DNA from: a bacterium
Lineage (GTDB): Bacteria; Electryoneota; RPQS01
DNA: 64,000 nucleotides
Direction: 5' to 3'
Assembly: GCA_036504735.1 (NCBI GenBank)
Contig: DASXUQ010000009.1
Coordinates: forward strand, 370,660 to 434,659
Position 1 is the first letter of the stretch; each line of letters starts with the position of its first letter. This document shows, piece after piece, positions 51,280-59,447 of the stretch. Both the position numbers and the translations under genes were made by a program. The notes below the pieces were generated by a model. The model did not search any database, was not told the origin of the DNA, and saw nothing but the letters and a program-made list of their open reading frames with translations.

Positions 51280-52034
51280 TGATCGAACCTTATTCCGCGC
51301 CCACGCGCAAGCAAGTTTCGGACTGGTCCAGCCTCACACAGAAGAAATTCCGCCGCGAGCACAGCGAATTTCTGATTGAAGGGGACGTCTGTGTGCGCGA
51401 AGCGCTGCGCGCCCGTGTAAGCCTTGAGGCGGTGCTGGTGCTGGCCTCCGAAGTCGAAAAGTGGCAGGAGGAGTTCGGCTCGCGCCCGCGATTTCCCGTG
51501 TTCACGGTGAACAGCGAGACCTTTGGCCGGATCTCCACGGTGGAGAGCAGCCAGGGAATCGTGGCGGTGGCGCGCGTCTTTCAACTGCCGCCCCGCGCCG
51601 GAAAGCTGGCGATTCTCTGCGAAAAGGTCTCCGATCCCGGCAACTGCGGCGCGCTGGTCCGCGTGGCGGATTTCTTCGGCGCAATAGAACTGCTGCTCGG
51701 TCCGGAGTCTGCCGAAGTCTGGAACCCCAAGGTAGTGCGCGGCAGCATGGGCAGTCTCTTCCATCAGCCCGTGCAGACCGACGTGGACATTGCGGCCTTT
51801 CTGCGGGAATGGCCCGGCTCCAGCGTGGCCACCGTGGCCCACAGTGGCGAGCCGCTGCATGGCAAACTGAATCTGAAGCCGCCCGTAGTGCTGGTCCTTG
51901 GCCACGAAACCCGGGGACTGTCCGACGACGTCGCCGCCCTCTGCACCGACCGCATCACCCTTGCCCCGCAAGGCAGCGCCGAGAGTCTGAACCTCGTGAC
52001 AGCCGCTGCGGTGTTCGCGTATGCGCTGTCCTGA
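51279..52034 (+). CDS. SpoU/TrmH-family RNA 2'-O-methyltransferase
   Basis: 251 residues starting in the TAATG overlap with the ChrB-like gene. An N-terminal substrate-binding part (KKFRREHSEFLIEGDVCVREAL) precedes the knotted catalytic domain. Motif 1 is EKVSDPGNCGALVRVADFFG with the catalytic Asn/Arg, motif 2 is VWNPKVVRGSMGSLF and LVLGHETRGLSDDV, motif 3 is SAESLNLVTAAAVFAY. These build the SAM-binding trefoil knot. It methylates a ribose 2'-OH, probably in rRNA (RlmB/TsnR-like), but the target site cannot be read. Cytoplasmic. Confidence 0.92.
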   Translation: MIEPYSAPTRKQVSDWSSLTQKKFRREHSEFLIEGDVCVREALRARVSLEAVLVLASEVEKWQEEFGSRPRFPVFTVNSETFGRISTVESSQGIVAVARVFQLPPRAGKLAILCEKVSDPGNCGALVRVADFFGAIELLLGPESAEVWNPKVVRGSMGSLFHQPVQTDVDIAAFLREWPGSSVATVAHSGEPLHGKLNLKPPVVLVLGHETRGLSDDVAALCTDRITLAPQGSAESLNLVTAAAVFAYALS

Positions 52035-52055
52035 AACTTACTGAGGATTTGGGAA

Positions 52056-53240
52056 ATGGCAAATCCGGAACATGTGAAGATTGTCAATAAGGGAACCGCG
52101 GCGATTAGTTCTTGGCGAGTATCCCACCCGAAACAGAAATTGGACCTTTCAAGAGCTGAATTCGAAGCCATTGATCTGCGAGAGGCAGATCTTTCTGGCG
52201 CAAACTTTCAGAATGCGGATATTGTCCACTGTAAACTGCAACGTGCGAACTTAACAAGATCGAACCTTAGTGGCGCCGCCCTCTGGGACGTAGATCTTGA
52301 TGATGCCCAAATGTGCCACGTTTCTATGAACGGGGCACAACTCGCTGATGTAGCCCTTCGTGGGGTGGACCTTACTGGCGCACAAGTCATTACGACAGTT
52401 TTTGACACAGGCCTATTCGATGACGCCGTTCTTTGCCATGCAGAATTGGCACAAACGGTTTTTCTGAATTGTTGGTTCTCTAACACTCAAGTCGGAGGAG
52501 CGAAATTCGGCGGAACCGTCATGGCTGATGTTGATCTACGAGGCATGTCCGGTTTAGAGAAGGTGGTACACGAAGGACCATCAACGATTGGCGTAGATAC
52601 GTTGTTGAATTCGCAAGGTAACATCTCCGAGATCTTCTTGCGCGGCTGCGGCCTCCCCGATCACGTTATCGCATACGCCAAATCCCTTGCCCAATCACCC
52701 ATCCAATACTACACCTGCTTCCTCAGCCATTCTTCCAAGGACAATGCCTTCGTCAAGCACCTTTACGACAAGTTGCAAGACTCCGGTGTTCGCTGCTGGT
52801 ACTTCCCGGAAACCGCACGCACAGGTGAATCGCTAAGACACGAGATTGATAAGGCCATCCGCCTCTACGACAAACTCGTCATCGTCTGTTCCTACAACTC
52901 GCTGAATAGCCAGCCCGTCATTGACGAGATCGAGGAGGGGCTTAAGCGCGAGGAAGAGGAAGCCGTTCGGAAGGTGAAGGACGAGGAGAAAGTGGCACGC
53001 GGTGAGTTGGATTATGAGGACTTTGCCAAGCGCCGCTACCAAGAGCGCGTCCTATTCCCGATCATGATTGACGATTACTTGCTGGACGGGTGGAATCACA
53101 AGCTCCAGTATGTGATCAAGAACCGTGTTGTAGCCGATTTTCGAAAGTGGAAGAGCCACGATTCCTTCAGCAAGCAATTAGACAAGCTCCTTCACGACCT
53201 GAACGCTCAAGATACTGCATCGATGATTGTGAGACCGTAG
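52056..53240 (+). CDS. Pentapeptide-repeat protein with C-terminal TIR domain
   Basis: 394 residues. Residues about 30-165 form pentapeptide repeats (A(D/N)LxxA pattern: EADLSGANFQNADI, RANLTRSNLSGAAL, VDLTGAQV). The TIR domain spans about 217-345: YYTCFLSHSSKDNAF, GVRCWYFPETARTGESL (BB-loop region) and IVCSYNSLNSQPVIDEIE. Glu291 aligns with the catalytic Glu of NAD+-cleaving TIR domains; the usual Trp before it is Pro287. A charged helix then follows (KREEEEAVRKVKDEEKVARG). No signal peptide. Such architectures suggest NADase-type immunity or signalling; this is inference. GC is lower than in flanking genes. It starts 21 bases after the methyltransferase and ends three bases before the barrel gene. 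Confidence 0.85.
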   Translation: MANPEHVKIVNKGTAAISSWRVSHPKQKLDLSRAEFEAIDLREADLSGANFQNADIVHCKLQRANLTRSNLSGAALWDVDLDDAQMCHVSMNGAQLADVALRGVDLTGAQVITTVFDTGLFDDAVLCHAELAQTVFLNCWFSNTQVGGAKFGGTVMADVDLRGMSGLEKVVHEGPSTIGVDTLLNSQGNISEIFLRGCGLPDHVIAYAKSLAQSPIQYYTCFLSHSSKDNAFVKHLYDKLQDSGVRCWYFPETARTGESLRHEIDKAIRLYDKLVIVCSYNSLNSQPVIDEIEEGLKREEEEAVRKVKDEEKVARGELDYEDFAKRRYQERVLFPIMIDDYLLDGWNHKLQYVIKNRVVADFRKWKSHDSFSKQLDKLLHDLNAQDTASMIVRP

Positions 53241-53243
53241 CAG

Positions 53244-54317
53244 ATGTTCTTTCGCTTTCTTCTTTTCTTTCTGATCGCTTCCTCCGCTCTTGCGGCGGAC
53301 AGCACATTTATTAATACCACGACCACGCAACGGCCCAAACGCATCAGCATTATTCCTGTGCCGGTCATCGGCTATGCGCCGGAGACGCAGTGGCTGGCGG
53401 GATTTGTGACGGGGATTATCGCGCGGATCGACACTGCGCGGCCTTCGACAATTGTCGCGCTGGCAACCTACAGCCAGAATGACCAGTTCCGCGTCTATCT
53501 GAATCCCGATCTGTACCTCGGGCCGTGGCACACCGTGGCGGAACTGGAGATGCGCCGCTGGCCGGATTCGTACTGGGGGATCGGCAACCACACCTCGCAG
53601 CGCGACAAAGAAACCTACACGCCGCGCGAATACAGCGCGGATGTCAGTGTGCAGAAGAAGCTGACCAAAACCTTCGGCGTGGGACTGCACTATGCGCTGA
53701 GTTCGGTTCGGCTGCTGCGGGTGGAACCGGGGCGGGCGCTCGACCGCGCCGGCCTCAAAGACCGTAACGAGGTGGTCTCCGGACCCGGCGCCAGTATCTT
53801 TTATGATTCGCGCGATAATACCTTCTCGCCCGGGCGCGGCGTGTATCTGTTCGGCAAGTTCGGCCTGTCCCATAAGAGCCTCGGCGCGAGCAGCAACTAC
53901 CGCGGCTTAAACCTCGATCTGCGCGCTTACCGCTCGCTGCATGGCTCGCATGTTCTGGCCGTGCAGGGATGCGCCACGTTTGAGGGAGGATCTCCGCCGT
54001 TTACCGAACTGCCGTCCATCGGCAATGAGTACCGCCTGCGCGGCTACAACTATGGCCGCTTCCGCGACATGAATGTACTCACGGCGCAGATCGAATACCG
54101 CTTTCCGCTGATCTGGCAGATTCGCGGCGGACTGTTTGCCGGAGCGGGTGACGTCGCGGACAAGGTCTCGCATTTTTCCCGGCCCAATTTCAAACACTCG
54201 CTCGGCGGCGGTCTGCGCTGGGTAATTCTGCCCAAGGACAAAGTGTGCCTGCGCCTCGACAAGGCGTGGGGACAGCGCTCCGATGCCTTTTACCTCTCCT
54301 TGAATGAAGCCTTCTGA
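53244..54317 (+). CDS. Omp85/BamA-like outer-membrane beta-barrel protein
   Basis: 357 residues. The signal peptide is MFFRFLLFFLIASSALAAD. The rest resembles the barrel half of Omp85/surface-antigen D15 proteins: repeated amphipathic strands, FYDSRDNTFSPGRGVYL (a D15-type motif), GNEYRLRGYNYGRFRD with the conserved RLRGY element of the internal loop, and strands to the C-terminal FYLSLNEAF ending in Phe. No POTRA domains are visible, so it is shorter than BamA or TamA. It may translocate or insert a partner or act as a pore. The SpoIID gene overlaps its last codons. Confidence 0.83.
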   Translation: MFFRFLLFFLIASSALAADSTFINTTTTQRPKRISIIPVPVIGYAPETQWLAGFVTGIIARIDTARPSTIVALATYSQNDQFRVYLNPDLYLGPWHTVAELEMRRWPDSYWGIGNHTSQRDKETYTPREYSADVSVQKKLTKTFGVGLHYALSSVRLLRVEPGRALDRAGLKDRNEVVSGPGASIFYDSRDNTFSPGRGVYLFGKFGLSHKSLGASSNYRGLNLDLRAYRSLHGSHVLAVQGCATFEGGSPPFTELPSIGNEYRLRGYNYGRFRDMNVLTAQIEYRFPLIWQIRGGLFAGAGDVADKVSHFSRPNFKHSLGGGLRWVILPKDKVCLRLDKAWGQRSDAFYLSLNEAF

Positions 54318-55839
54318 CATGAATCGTACCGTTTCCGTCGGCCTCCTGTGGGATGAACCCGTAATTACGGGTGAACTGATCTGCGATTTCCGCATCGAGT
54401 GCCGCACCGATTGCTGCCGCAGCATGACCTTAGACACCACCGCCGGGCATTTTGAAGTCCGCGCCCAGAAGGGCAAGCGTGAGCAGCGCTACGGCGTCCG
54501 TCTGGCTGAATCACTCTCCTTGCACCATGCCGAGCAGGTCCTGCATGCCGTGCGCGAGTCGGGCAAAGCCTTCGATCTGGAAATCGTGGAAGCGGGCAAG
54601 CAGTGGCCGCCCTATGACAACCGTGTCTGGTGGCCGGTGGTCAAGCTCGGCACGCCGCAGGATGCCGATGAGGTGCTAAGCGCCTTACGCTGCATTGAGG
54701 GGCTGAACCCATTGGGCTTTGCCGTGGTGCGGCTGGACACGGCCACAGCCCAGGAGATGTTCGAGGTCAGCATCGGCGACTTTTCGGCGCGCGTGATGGA
54801 GATGCGGGCGACGCCGCTCAATCCTGAGTCGGTGTTCTGGCTCTACAATGTGCCCATTGGCCGTGGCTTCCACTGGGAGCGCAAGGAGCAGCTTGAATAT
54901 CGCGGCGAGCTGCATCTGTTCCATCCGGGCGGCCTCGGCCTCACCGCCGCCAACTGCTTGCCGCTGGAAACCTATCTGGAGAGCGCCGTGGGCTCTGAAA
55001 TGCGCAGCGACTTGCCGCCGGCCTTTTCGCAGGCGCAGGCGATTTGCGCGCGATCCACGGTGCTGGCCACCGCTAACCGCCACCATCACAGCGACGGTTT
55101 CGACGTCTGCAATGATGACCACTGTCAATGCTATCAAGGCGTCAAACGCGAAGCCAACGCCGTCATCGCTCCCGTCCGCGAAACCGCCGGCCAGATTCTT
55201 ATTTCATCCTTCCGTGTTGTGGACGCCCGTTATGCCAAATCCTGCGGTGGAATCAGTGAACGCTACGAGGCCGCGTGGGGGGAGGAAGGGCCGGACTATT
55301 TTGCAGTGCGTACCTGCGGCGATTTTGACGGCGACGACCTGTCGAATGAAATCTTAGCCCGCAACTTTCTGTTGAATCCGCCGCCCGCCTGGTGCAATGG
55401 CGAGGTGTATCCTTATCCGGATCCGTGGGACAAAGACCCGCTGTTCCGCTGGGAGTTCTCACGCACCCGCGCCGAATGGGGAGAACTGCTGGCCGAAAAG
55501 ACGGGCCGCAATCTGGGCGCGATCAAAGCCTTTCATGTCCGGCAGCGCGGCAAGTCGGGCCGCATTCTGATTCTGGAGATCGAAGGCGAGGCGGCCAGCA
55601 GCACGATCTACGGCGAGCTGAACATCCGCCGCGCACTCTCACCCTCGCATTTGCCGTCCTCCTATTTTGTAGTCGATGAGCACGGCGATACGCTGACCCT
55701 CAAAGGCGGCGGCTGGGGCCACGGCGTGGGCCTCTGCCAACTCGGTGCCGTCGCCATGGCCCAAAACGGCTGGAGCGTGGCGCAGATTCTGGATTATTAC
55801 TATCCGGGAAGCGAATTGAAAACAGGAAATGAGAAATAG
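54304..55839 (+). CDS. SpoIID/LytB-domain protein
   Basis: 511 residues from ATG 54304, which overlaps the barrel gene by 14 bases; ATG 54319 just after that stop is an alternative. The conserved domain runs from about 210 to 500: PLETYLESAVGSEM, QAQAICARSTVLA, CQCYQGV, YAKSCGGISE, and GGGWGHGVGLCQLGAVAMAQNGWSVAQILDYYYPGSEL. SpoIID-type enzymes are lytic transglycosylases or amidase enhancers acting on cell-wall glycans after amide removal. There is no visible signal peptide, odd for such an enzyme. The N-terminal 200 residues are of unknown type. The last residues (KTGNEK) run into a GGAAATGAGAAATAGG repeat. Confidence 0.86.
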   Translation: MKPSDMNRTVSVGLLWDEPVITGELICDFRIECRTDCCRSMTLDTTAGHFEVRAQKGKREQRYGVRLAESLSLHHAEQVLHAVRESGKAFDLEIVEAGKQWPPYDNRVWWPVVKLGTPQDADEVLSALRCIEGLNPLGFAVVRLDTATAQEMFEVSIGDFSARVMEMRATPLNPESVFWLYNVPIGRGFHWERKEQLEYRGELHLFHPGGLGLTAANCLPLETYLESAVGSEMRSDLPPAFSQAQAICARSTVLATANRHHHSDGFDVCNDDHCQCYQGVKREANAVIAPVRETAGQILISSFRVVDARYAKSCGGISERYEAAWGEEGPDYFAVRTCGDFDGDDLSNEILARNFLLNPPPAWCNGEVYPYPDPWDKDPLFRWEFSRTRAEWGELLAEKTGRNLGAIKAFHVRQRGKSGRILILEIEGEAASSTIYGELNIRRALSPSHLPSSYFVVDEHGDTLTLKGGGWGHGVGLCQLGAVAMAQNGWSVAQILDYYYPGSELKTGNEK

Positions 55840-55925
55840 GAAATAGGAAACAAAGCAGAGAGCAGAGAGCAGAAAGGAAACAGATTTCCCTCTGCTTTCC
55901 TATTTCAAATTTCCTATTTTCTTCG
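55822..55925. repeat. Short-unit repeats with an internal inverted copy
   Basis: GGAAATGAGAAATAGGAAATAGGAAAC, AGCAGAGAGCAGAGAGCAGAAAGG, then CCCTCTGCTTTCCTATTTCAAATTTCCTATTTTC. The right half is roughly the complement of the left, so the whole can fold into a long imperfect hairpin between the SpoIID and cupin genes. Confidence 0.55.
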
Positions 55926-55934
55926 GAGTCTACC

Positions 55935-56312
55935 ATGTCCAATCCCAACGATTATCCCTACGTCACGCGGCTTGATATTCTCTATCCGCCGCTCGAAGTG
56001 ATCGATGAGAAGGCGCTGTCCGATGCGAACCGACATAAGTGGTTCAATCAGACATTGTGCGAAGTGAATGACTCGGTAGTGCGGGTGGGCGTGGTGGAGG
56101 GGGAGTACCACTGGCACAAGCACGATGAGGACGACGAGTTCTTCTATGTGGTGGAAGGGGAACTGCTGATTGATCTCGAAGATCAAGTGGTCGCCCTTGC
56201 GCCGCGACAGGGGTTTGTAGTGCCCAAGGGGATTATGCATCGCACGCGCGCCCTGAAACGCACCGTGATGCTGATGGTGGAGAAGAGGGGGATTATCCCT
56301 ACGGGAGACTGA
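55935..56312 (+). CDS. Cupin-domain protein
   Basis: 125 residues, a single small cupin. The metal motif is GEYHWHKHDEDDEFFYVVEGELLID: G(x)5HxHxxxxE is present with His59 and His61 region plus Glu, and the second motif is PRQGFVVPKGIMHRTRA with His. Small cupins of this type include mannose-6-phosphate isomerase-like and dioxygenase-like proteins; none can be singled out. Soluble and cytoplasmic. It stands alone behind a repeat-filled spacer. Confidence 0.88.
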   Translation: MSNPNDYPYVTRLDILYPPLEVIDEKALSDANRHKWFNQTLCEVNDSVVRVGVVEGEYHWHKHDEDDEFFYVVEGELLIDLEDQVVALAPRQGFVVPKGIMHRTRALKRTVMLMVEKRGIIPTGD

Positions 56313-56415
56313 AGAAGGGATAAGTGCTAAGGGATAAGGGATAAGAGAAGTAGGAAAGAAGAGCGGGTTTCAGCTTTCAGCTTTTAGATTTCAGCTTTAC
56401 TTCAAGGAGAACGGC
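56313..56415. repeat. AAGGGATAAG and TTTCAGC repeat spacer
   Basis: AAGGGATAAGTGCTAAGGGATAAGGGATAAG is followed by TTTCAGCTTTCAGCTTTTAGATTTCAGC, ending just before AAGGAG of the peptidase gene. Confidence 0.45.
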
Positions 56416-58671
56416 ATGAAAGTGAAAACAGGATTGTGGGTGGTTGTGCTGCTGGCGCTGGCGGGTGCGGTGGCGCTGGCCGTGGATTCGGCGGACAATG
56501 CTCCGCCGGCCAATCCGCGTGAATTCCATGAGCGGGAAGCAGCGCGCATCCGGCGGGGGATCGAGGCCGAGCAACAGCAGGCGATCACCTCCACGCAGAA
56601 TGATTACGATGTCACCTATTACGATCTGTGGATCGACGCGCGCGCGTATTCGGCCCACCAGATGTCGGGCGCAGTGAACATTACCGCTCGCAGCCTGGCC
56701 GCCGATTTGAATGAAATGGTGCTGGACTTCTGCGCCACCATGACGGTGGATTCGGTCTACTGCGCGGGCGCGCCCAGCACCTTTACGCGCAATACCACGC
56801 TGAGCCAGATCACCGTCGCCATGGACCGCGTCTATCCTATCGGGCAGACGGTCAACGTGCGCGTCGTGTGGCACGGCACGCCCTGCCTGACCAACGAGAA
56901 CCCCTCCTATTCCTTCTATGACCGCAACGTCAACGGGCATCTGGTGCCATCCGTCTCCACGCTCTCCGAGCCTTTCGGCGCGCGCGACTGGTGGCCCTGC
57001 AAGGATGTCGTCGGCGACAAGGCCGACAGCGCGCGGATTACCGTTACGGTAGCCGACACGGTGACGGTCACCTCCAACGGGCTGCTCGAATCCACGGTCA
57101 CCGTGCCGCCCTCTTCGCGGAGGTTCACGTGGTTCCACAGTTACCCCTTATCCACTTACCTGATCTGCTTTGCCGCCACCAACTACGCCCACTTCCGCGA
57201 ATGGTACGTAGCCCTCAATGGCGACAGCATGCCGATGGATATGTATCCCTATCCGGAATATCTGTCCAACGCTCAGGTCTCCTGGAGCAATTGCCCGCAG
57301 ATGGTGACTTTTTTGGCCAACACCTTCGGCGAGTATCCGTTCGTGCGCGAAAAATACGGCATGACGAACTTCCAATGGTCGGGCGGCATGGAGCACCAGA
57401 CCAACACCTTCTACGGCTACCAGATCACCACCGGCGACCATTATTACGATTGGATCGAATTGCATGAACTCTCTCACCAGTGGTGGGGAGACCGCACCAC
57501 GTGCGACACGTGGCCGGATATCTGGCTGAATGAGGGCTTTGCCTCGTACATGGAAGCATTGTGGGTGGAGCACTTGAACGGTTTTCAGGCGTTGCGCAAT
57601 TACGAAACGAATTTGGGCAACAACGGGGTGTCGGACCCCTCCGGCCCGGTGTACAATCCGAACCCGCTGTTCGACGGCAATACCGTCTACAACAAGGGAT
57701 CGTGGATTCTGCACATGCTGCGTGGCGTGATGCATAACGACTCCCTCTTCTTTGCTGCCATGCGCTACTACGGCGAGCAGCACAACTACGGCAATGCCAC
57801 CACGGCGCAGTTTCTGGCGGATATGTCCACCGTGGCGGGGTACGATCTGGAGCCGTATGTCCACACCTACCTCTACCGTACCAACCGCCCGCGGTTTCGC
57901 CCCACCATCGAGACCGGCATTCTCGATGGTCAACTGCACACCATTGTGCGCATCCGGCAGACCCAAACCAACGTGGATACGACCTTCCGCACACGGCTGG
58001 ATCTGCGCTTTGCCAACGCTCAGGACACGGCCCGGCGGCGAGTGGAGAATTCCGAATGGCAGCAGCGCTACCATTTTAATTTAGGATTCGCGCCCATTGC
58101 CCGGCAGCTTGTCATCGATCCGGATGACTGGGTGCTGAAGACGGTTCAGAACATGGACTCGACCGCGCTGCTTATTTTGAATGACGTTGTGGATTCGGGA
58201 ATGGTGGGGATCCCTTATGCAGATACGCTGGTGGCAGTCGGTGGCGGAACCTCGGCGCGTACATGGAGCATCCTCTCCGGATCCCTGCCGCCGGATATTT
58301 CGCTGTCCGCCAATGGGCTCCTCGCCGGTAACCCCAGCCAGGCCGGAACCTATTCGTTCCGTGTGCGCGTGGCGAACACCAGCAGCGCCGACACGGTTGG
58401 TTTCTCGATGGTGGTCCTCTCGCCGATTATGGCTCCGGAGCATCTGACCGTCTATCTGCAATCGGATGGCCGCGTGCGTCTGGCCTGGCCGGCCGTGGCT
58501 TTGGCTGACAGCTACTATATCTACCGCGCCGATCATCCGGATATGCTGAACGTGCAGCACATTCTGACCACCACTGTTCCCTTTGCCTTCGATTCTACGG
58601 TACAAGTTACCCCGCCGGACGCGGCAACACGCTTCTATCAGGTCACCACTGTCGAGCGGTGGCCGAGGTAA
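56416..58671 (+). CDS. M1-family metallopeptidase with Ig-like C-terminal modules, paralog 1
   Basis: 751 residues. The signal peptide MKVKTGLWVVVLLALAGAVALA is followed by an N-terminal beta domain and the catalytic domain. HELSH (350-354) with Glu373 in WLNEGFASY gives the HExxH-x18-E zinc site. GGMEHQTNTFYG is the counterpart of the GAMEN substrate motif. A putative Ig module (about 600-670, WSILSGSLPPDISLSANGLLAGNPSQAGTYSFRVRV) and an FnIII-like end (VRLAWPAVALADSYYIYRAD) follow. It is an exported aminopeptidase-type enzyme, periplasmic or secreted; the tail has no sorting motif. AAGGAG lies seven bases before the ATG. A terminator follows. Confidence 0.92.
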   Translation: MKVKTGLWVVVLLALAGAVALAVDSADNAPPANPREFHEREAARIRRGIEAEQQQAITSTQNDYDVTYYDLWIDARAYSAHQMSGAVNITARSLAADLNEMVLDFCATMTVDSVYCAGAPSTFTRNTTLSQITVAMDRVYPIGQTVNVRVVWHGTPCLTNENPSYSFYDRNVNGHLVPSVSTLSEPFGARDWWPCKDVVGDKADSARITVTVADTVTVTSNGLLESTVTVPPSSRRFTWFHSYPLSTYLICFAATNYAHFREWYVALNGDSMPMDMYPYPEYLSNAQVSWSNCPQMVTFLANTFGEYPFVREKYGMTNFQWSGGMEHQTNTFYGYQITTGDHYYDWIELHELSHQWWGDRTTCDTWPDIWLNEGFASYMEALWVEHLNGFQALRNYETNLGNNGVSDPSGPVYNPNPLFDGNTVYNKGSWILHMLRGVMHNDSLFFAAMRYYGEQHNYGNATTAQFLADMSTVAGYDLEPYVHTYLYRTNRPRFRPTIETGILDGQLHTIVRIRQTQTNVDTTFRTRLDLRFANAQDTARRRVENSEWQQRYHFNLGFAPIARQLVIDPDDWVLKTVQNMDSTALLILNDVVDSGMVGIPYADTLVAVGGGTSARTWSILSGSLPPDISLSANGLLAGNPSQAGTYSFRVRVANTSSADTVGFSMVVLSPIMAPEHLTVYLQSDGRVRLAWPAVALADSYYIYRADHPDMLNVQHILTTTVPFAFDSTVQVTPPDAATRFYQVTTVERWPR

Positions 58672-58703
58672 GTACAGACCGAAAAGCGGAATGCATAAAA
58701 GAA

Positions 58704-58730
58704 ACTGGCCAGACATGTTGTCTGGCCAGT
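58704..58730 (+). terminator. Terminator after peptidase paralog 1
   Basis: ACTGGCCAGACA/TGTCTGGCCAGT, 12-bp perfect arms and a three-base loop, followed by GGTATTTTTG. Confidence 0.85.
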
Positions 58731-58757
58731 GGTATTTTTGAGAAGGGGTGAAGCCGC

Positions 58758-59168
58758 TCAGTATGTGCGATGGGCGCGCAGCAACTGGAGGACATCCCGG
58801 ACCCAGCGCATGCTGCAGCGGGCCTGACAGCCTTCAAGGTTGCGGTGATCGCTACAGTGTCCGGAGCAACTCTCCGCGCCGGCATTCAGGAAATCCTCGT
58901 GCGGCCCCTTGTAGAGTGGCCGAAAGGCCCGAGCCTTCAGGGCCAAGGTCGAGAGGCAGCCTTCAACGCGATGGGTAAACAGAATCAACCCTTCGTCCGG
59001 GTTGTCGAAAAACGCCTGATACCCGTTCAGGGCGAGCGTCGGATCGGAGACAAAACTCTCCCGGTCCTCCCAGACAGTGTGGCACATATTGCAGGTCTTG
59101 AACGGAGTGGCTACGGGAGCGGCTGCTCCAGCCTCCGCAGGCGAAAGAGTGTCTTGTACAGCTTGCAT
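58758..59168 (-). CDS. Cys-rich small protein of unknown function
   Basis: 136 residues. The sequence has TCNMCHTVWEDRESFVSDPTLALNGYQAFFDNPDEGLILFTHRVEGCLSTLALKARAF, an N-terminal CxxC knuckle plus a conserved-looking GYQAFFDNPDEGLILF..H...C stretch. It ends with a second Cys/His cluster (ESCSGHCSDHRNLEGCQARC). The pattern suggests a metal- or heme-binding soluble protein; no function is known to me. The pair of CxxC and CSGHC segments could bind iron or zinc. Start ATG 59168 has a modest AAGGGTATC context. It stands between divergent or converging units, ending 27 bases from the peptidase terminator. Confidence 0.7.
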   Translation of the reverse strand: MQAVQDTLSPAEAGAAAPVATPFKTCNMCHTVWEDRESFVSDPTLALNGYQAFFDNPDEGLILFTHRVEGCLSTLALKARAFRPLYKGPHEDFLNAGAESCSGHCSDHRNLEGCQARCSMRWVRDVLQLLRAHRTY

Positions 59169-59447
59169 AAAGGGTATCTTTCTCAGGGAATCAGATAAAA
59201 CAGTTTTCTATATTCGCTTCCACAAACTTAAAGCAAAGAATCCGGTTGCAAAAACTATGTCACATATGCAGATCAAAGGTATGCTATTATAAAGATTCCC
59301 GCAGTAAGCAATTACCCGAAGGCAGAGCATTCGCAAACAGCATTTCAACTTTGCCGTGCAGGCAAAAAGCACTTCCCTGATACGCAACGGGCCGGACAAA
59401 AGTGCCCGGCCCGTTTCACAGAGTGTCTTTCTACGACCATCCATCTA
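59169..59447. other. Intergenic region with AT-rich promoter part and a hairpin
   Basis: 279 bases upstream of the Cys-rich gene and downstream of the ArsR-ArsM gene. An AT-rich half (59190-59300) could hold the promoter of the Cys-rich gene. Hairpin 59386-59415 ends the ArsR-ArsM transcript. Confidence 0.45.
59386..59415 (-). terminator. Terminator of the ArsR-ArsM gene
   Basis: AACGGGCCGGACA pairs with TGCCCGGCCCGTT with one mismatch and a four-base loop. It lies 33 bases after the ArsR-ArsM stop. Confidence 0.6.
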
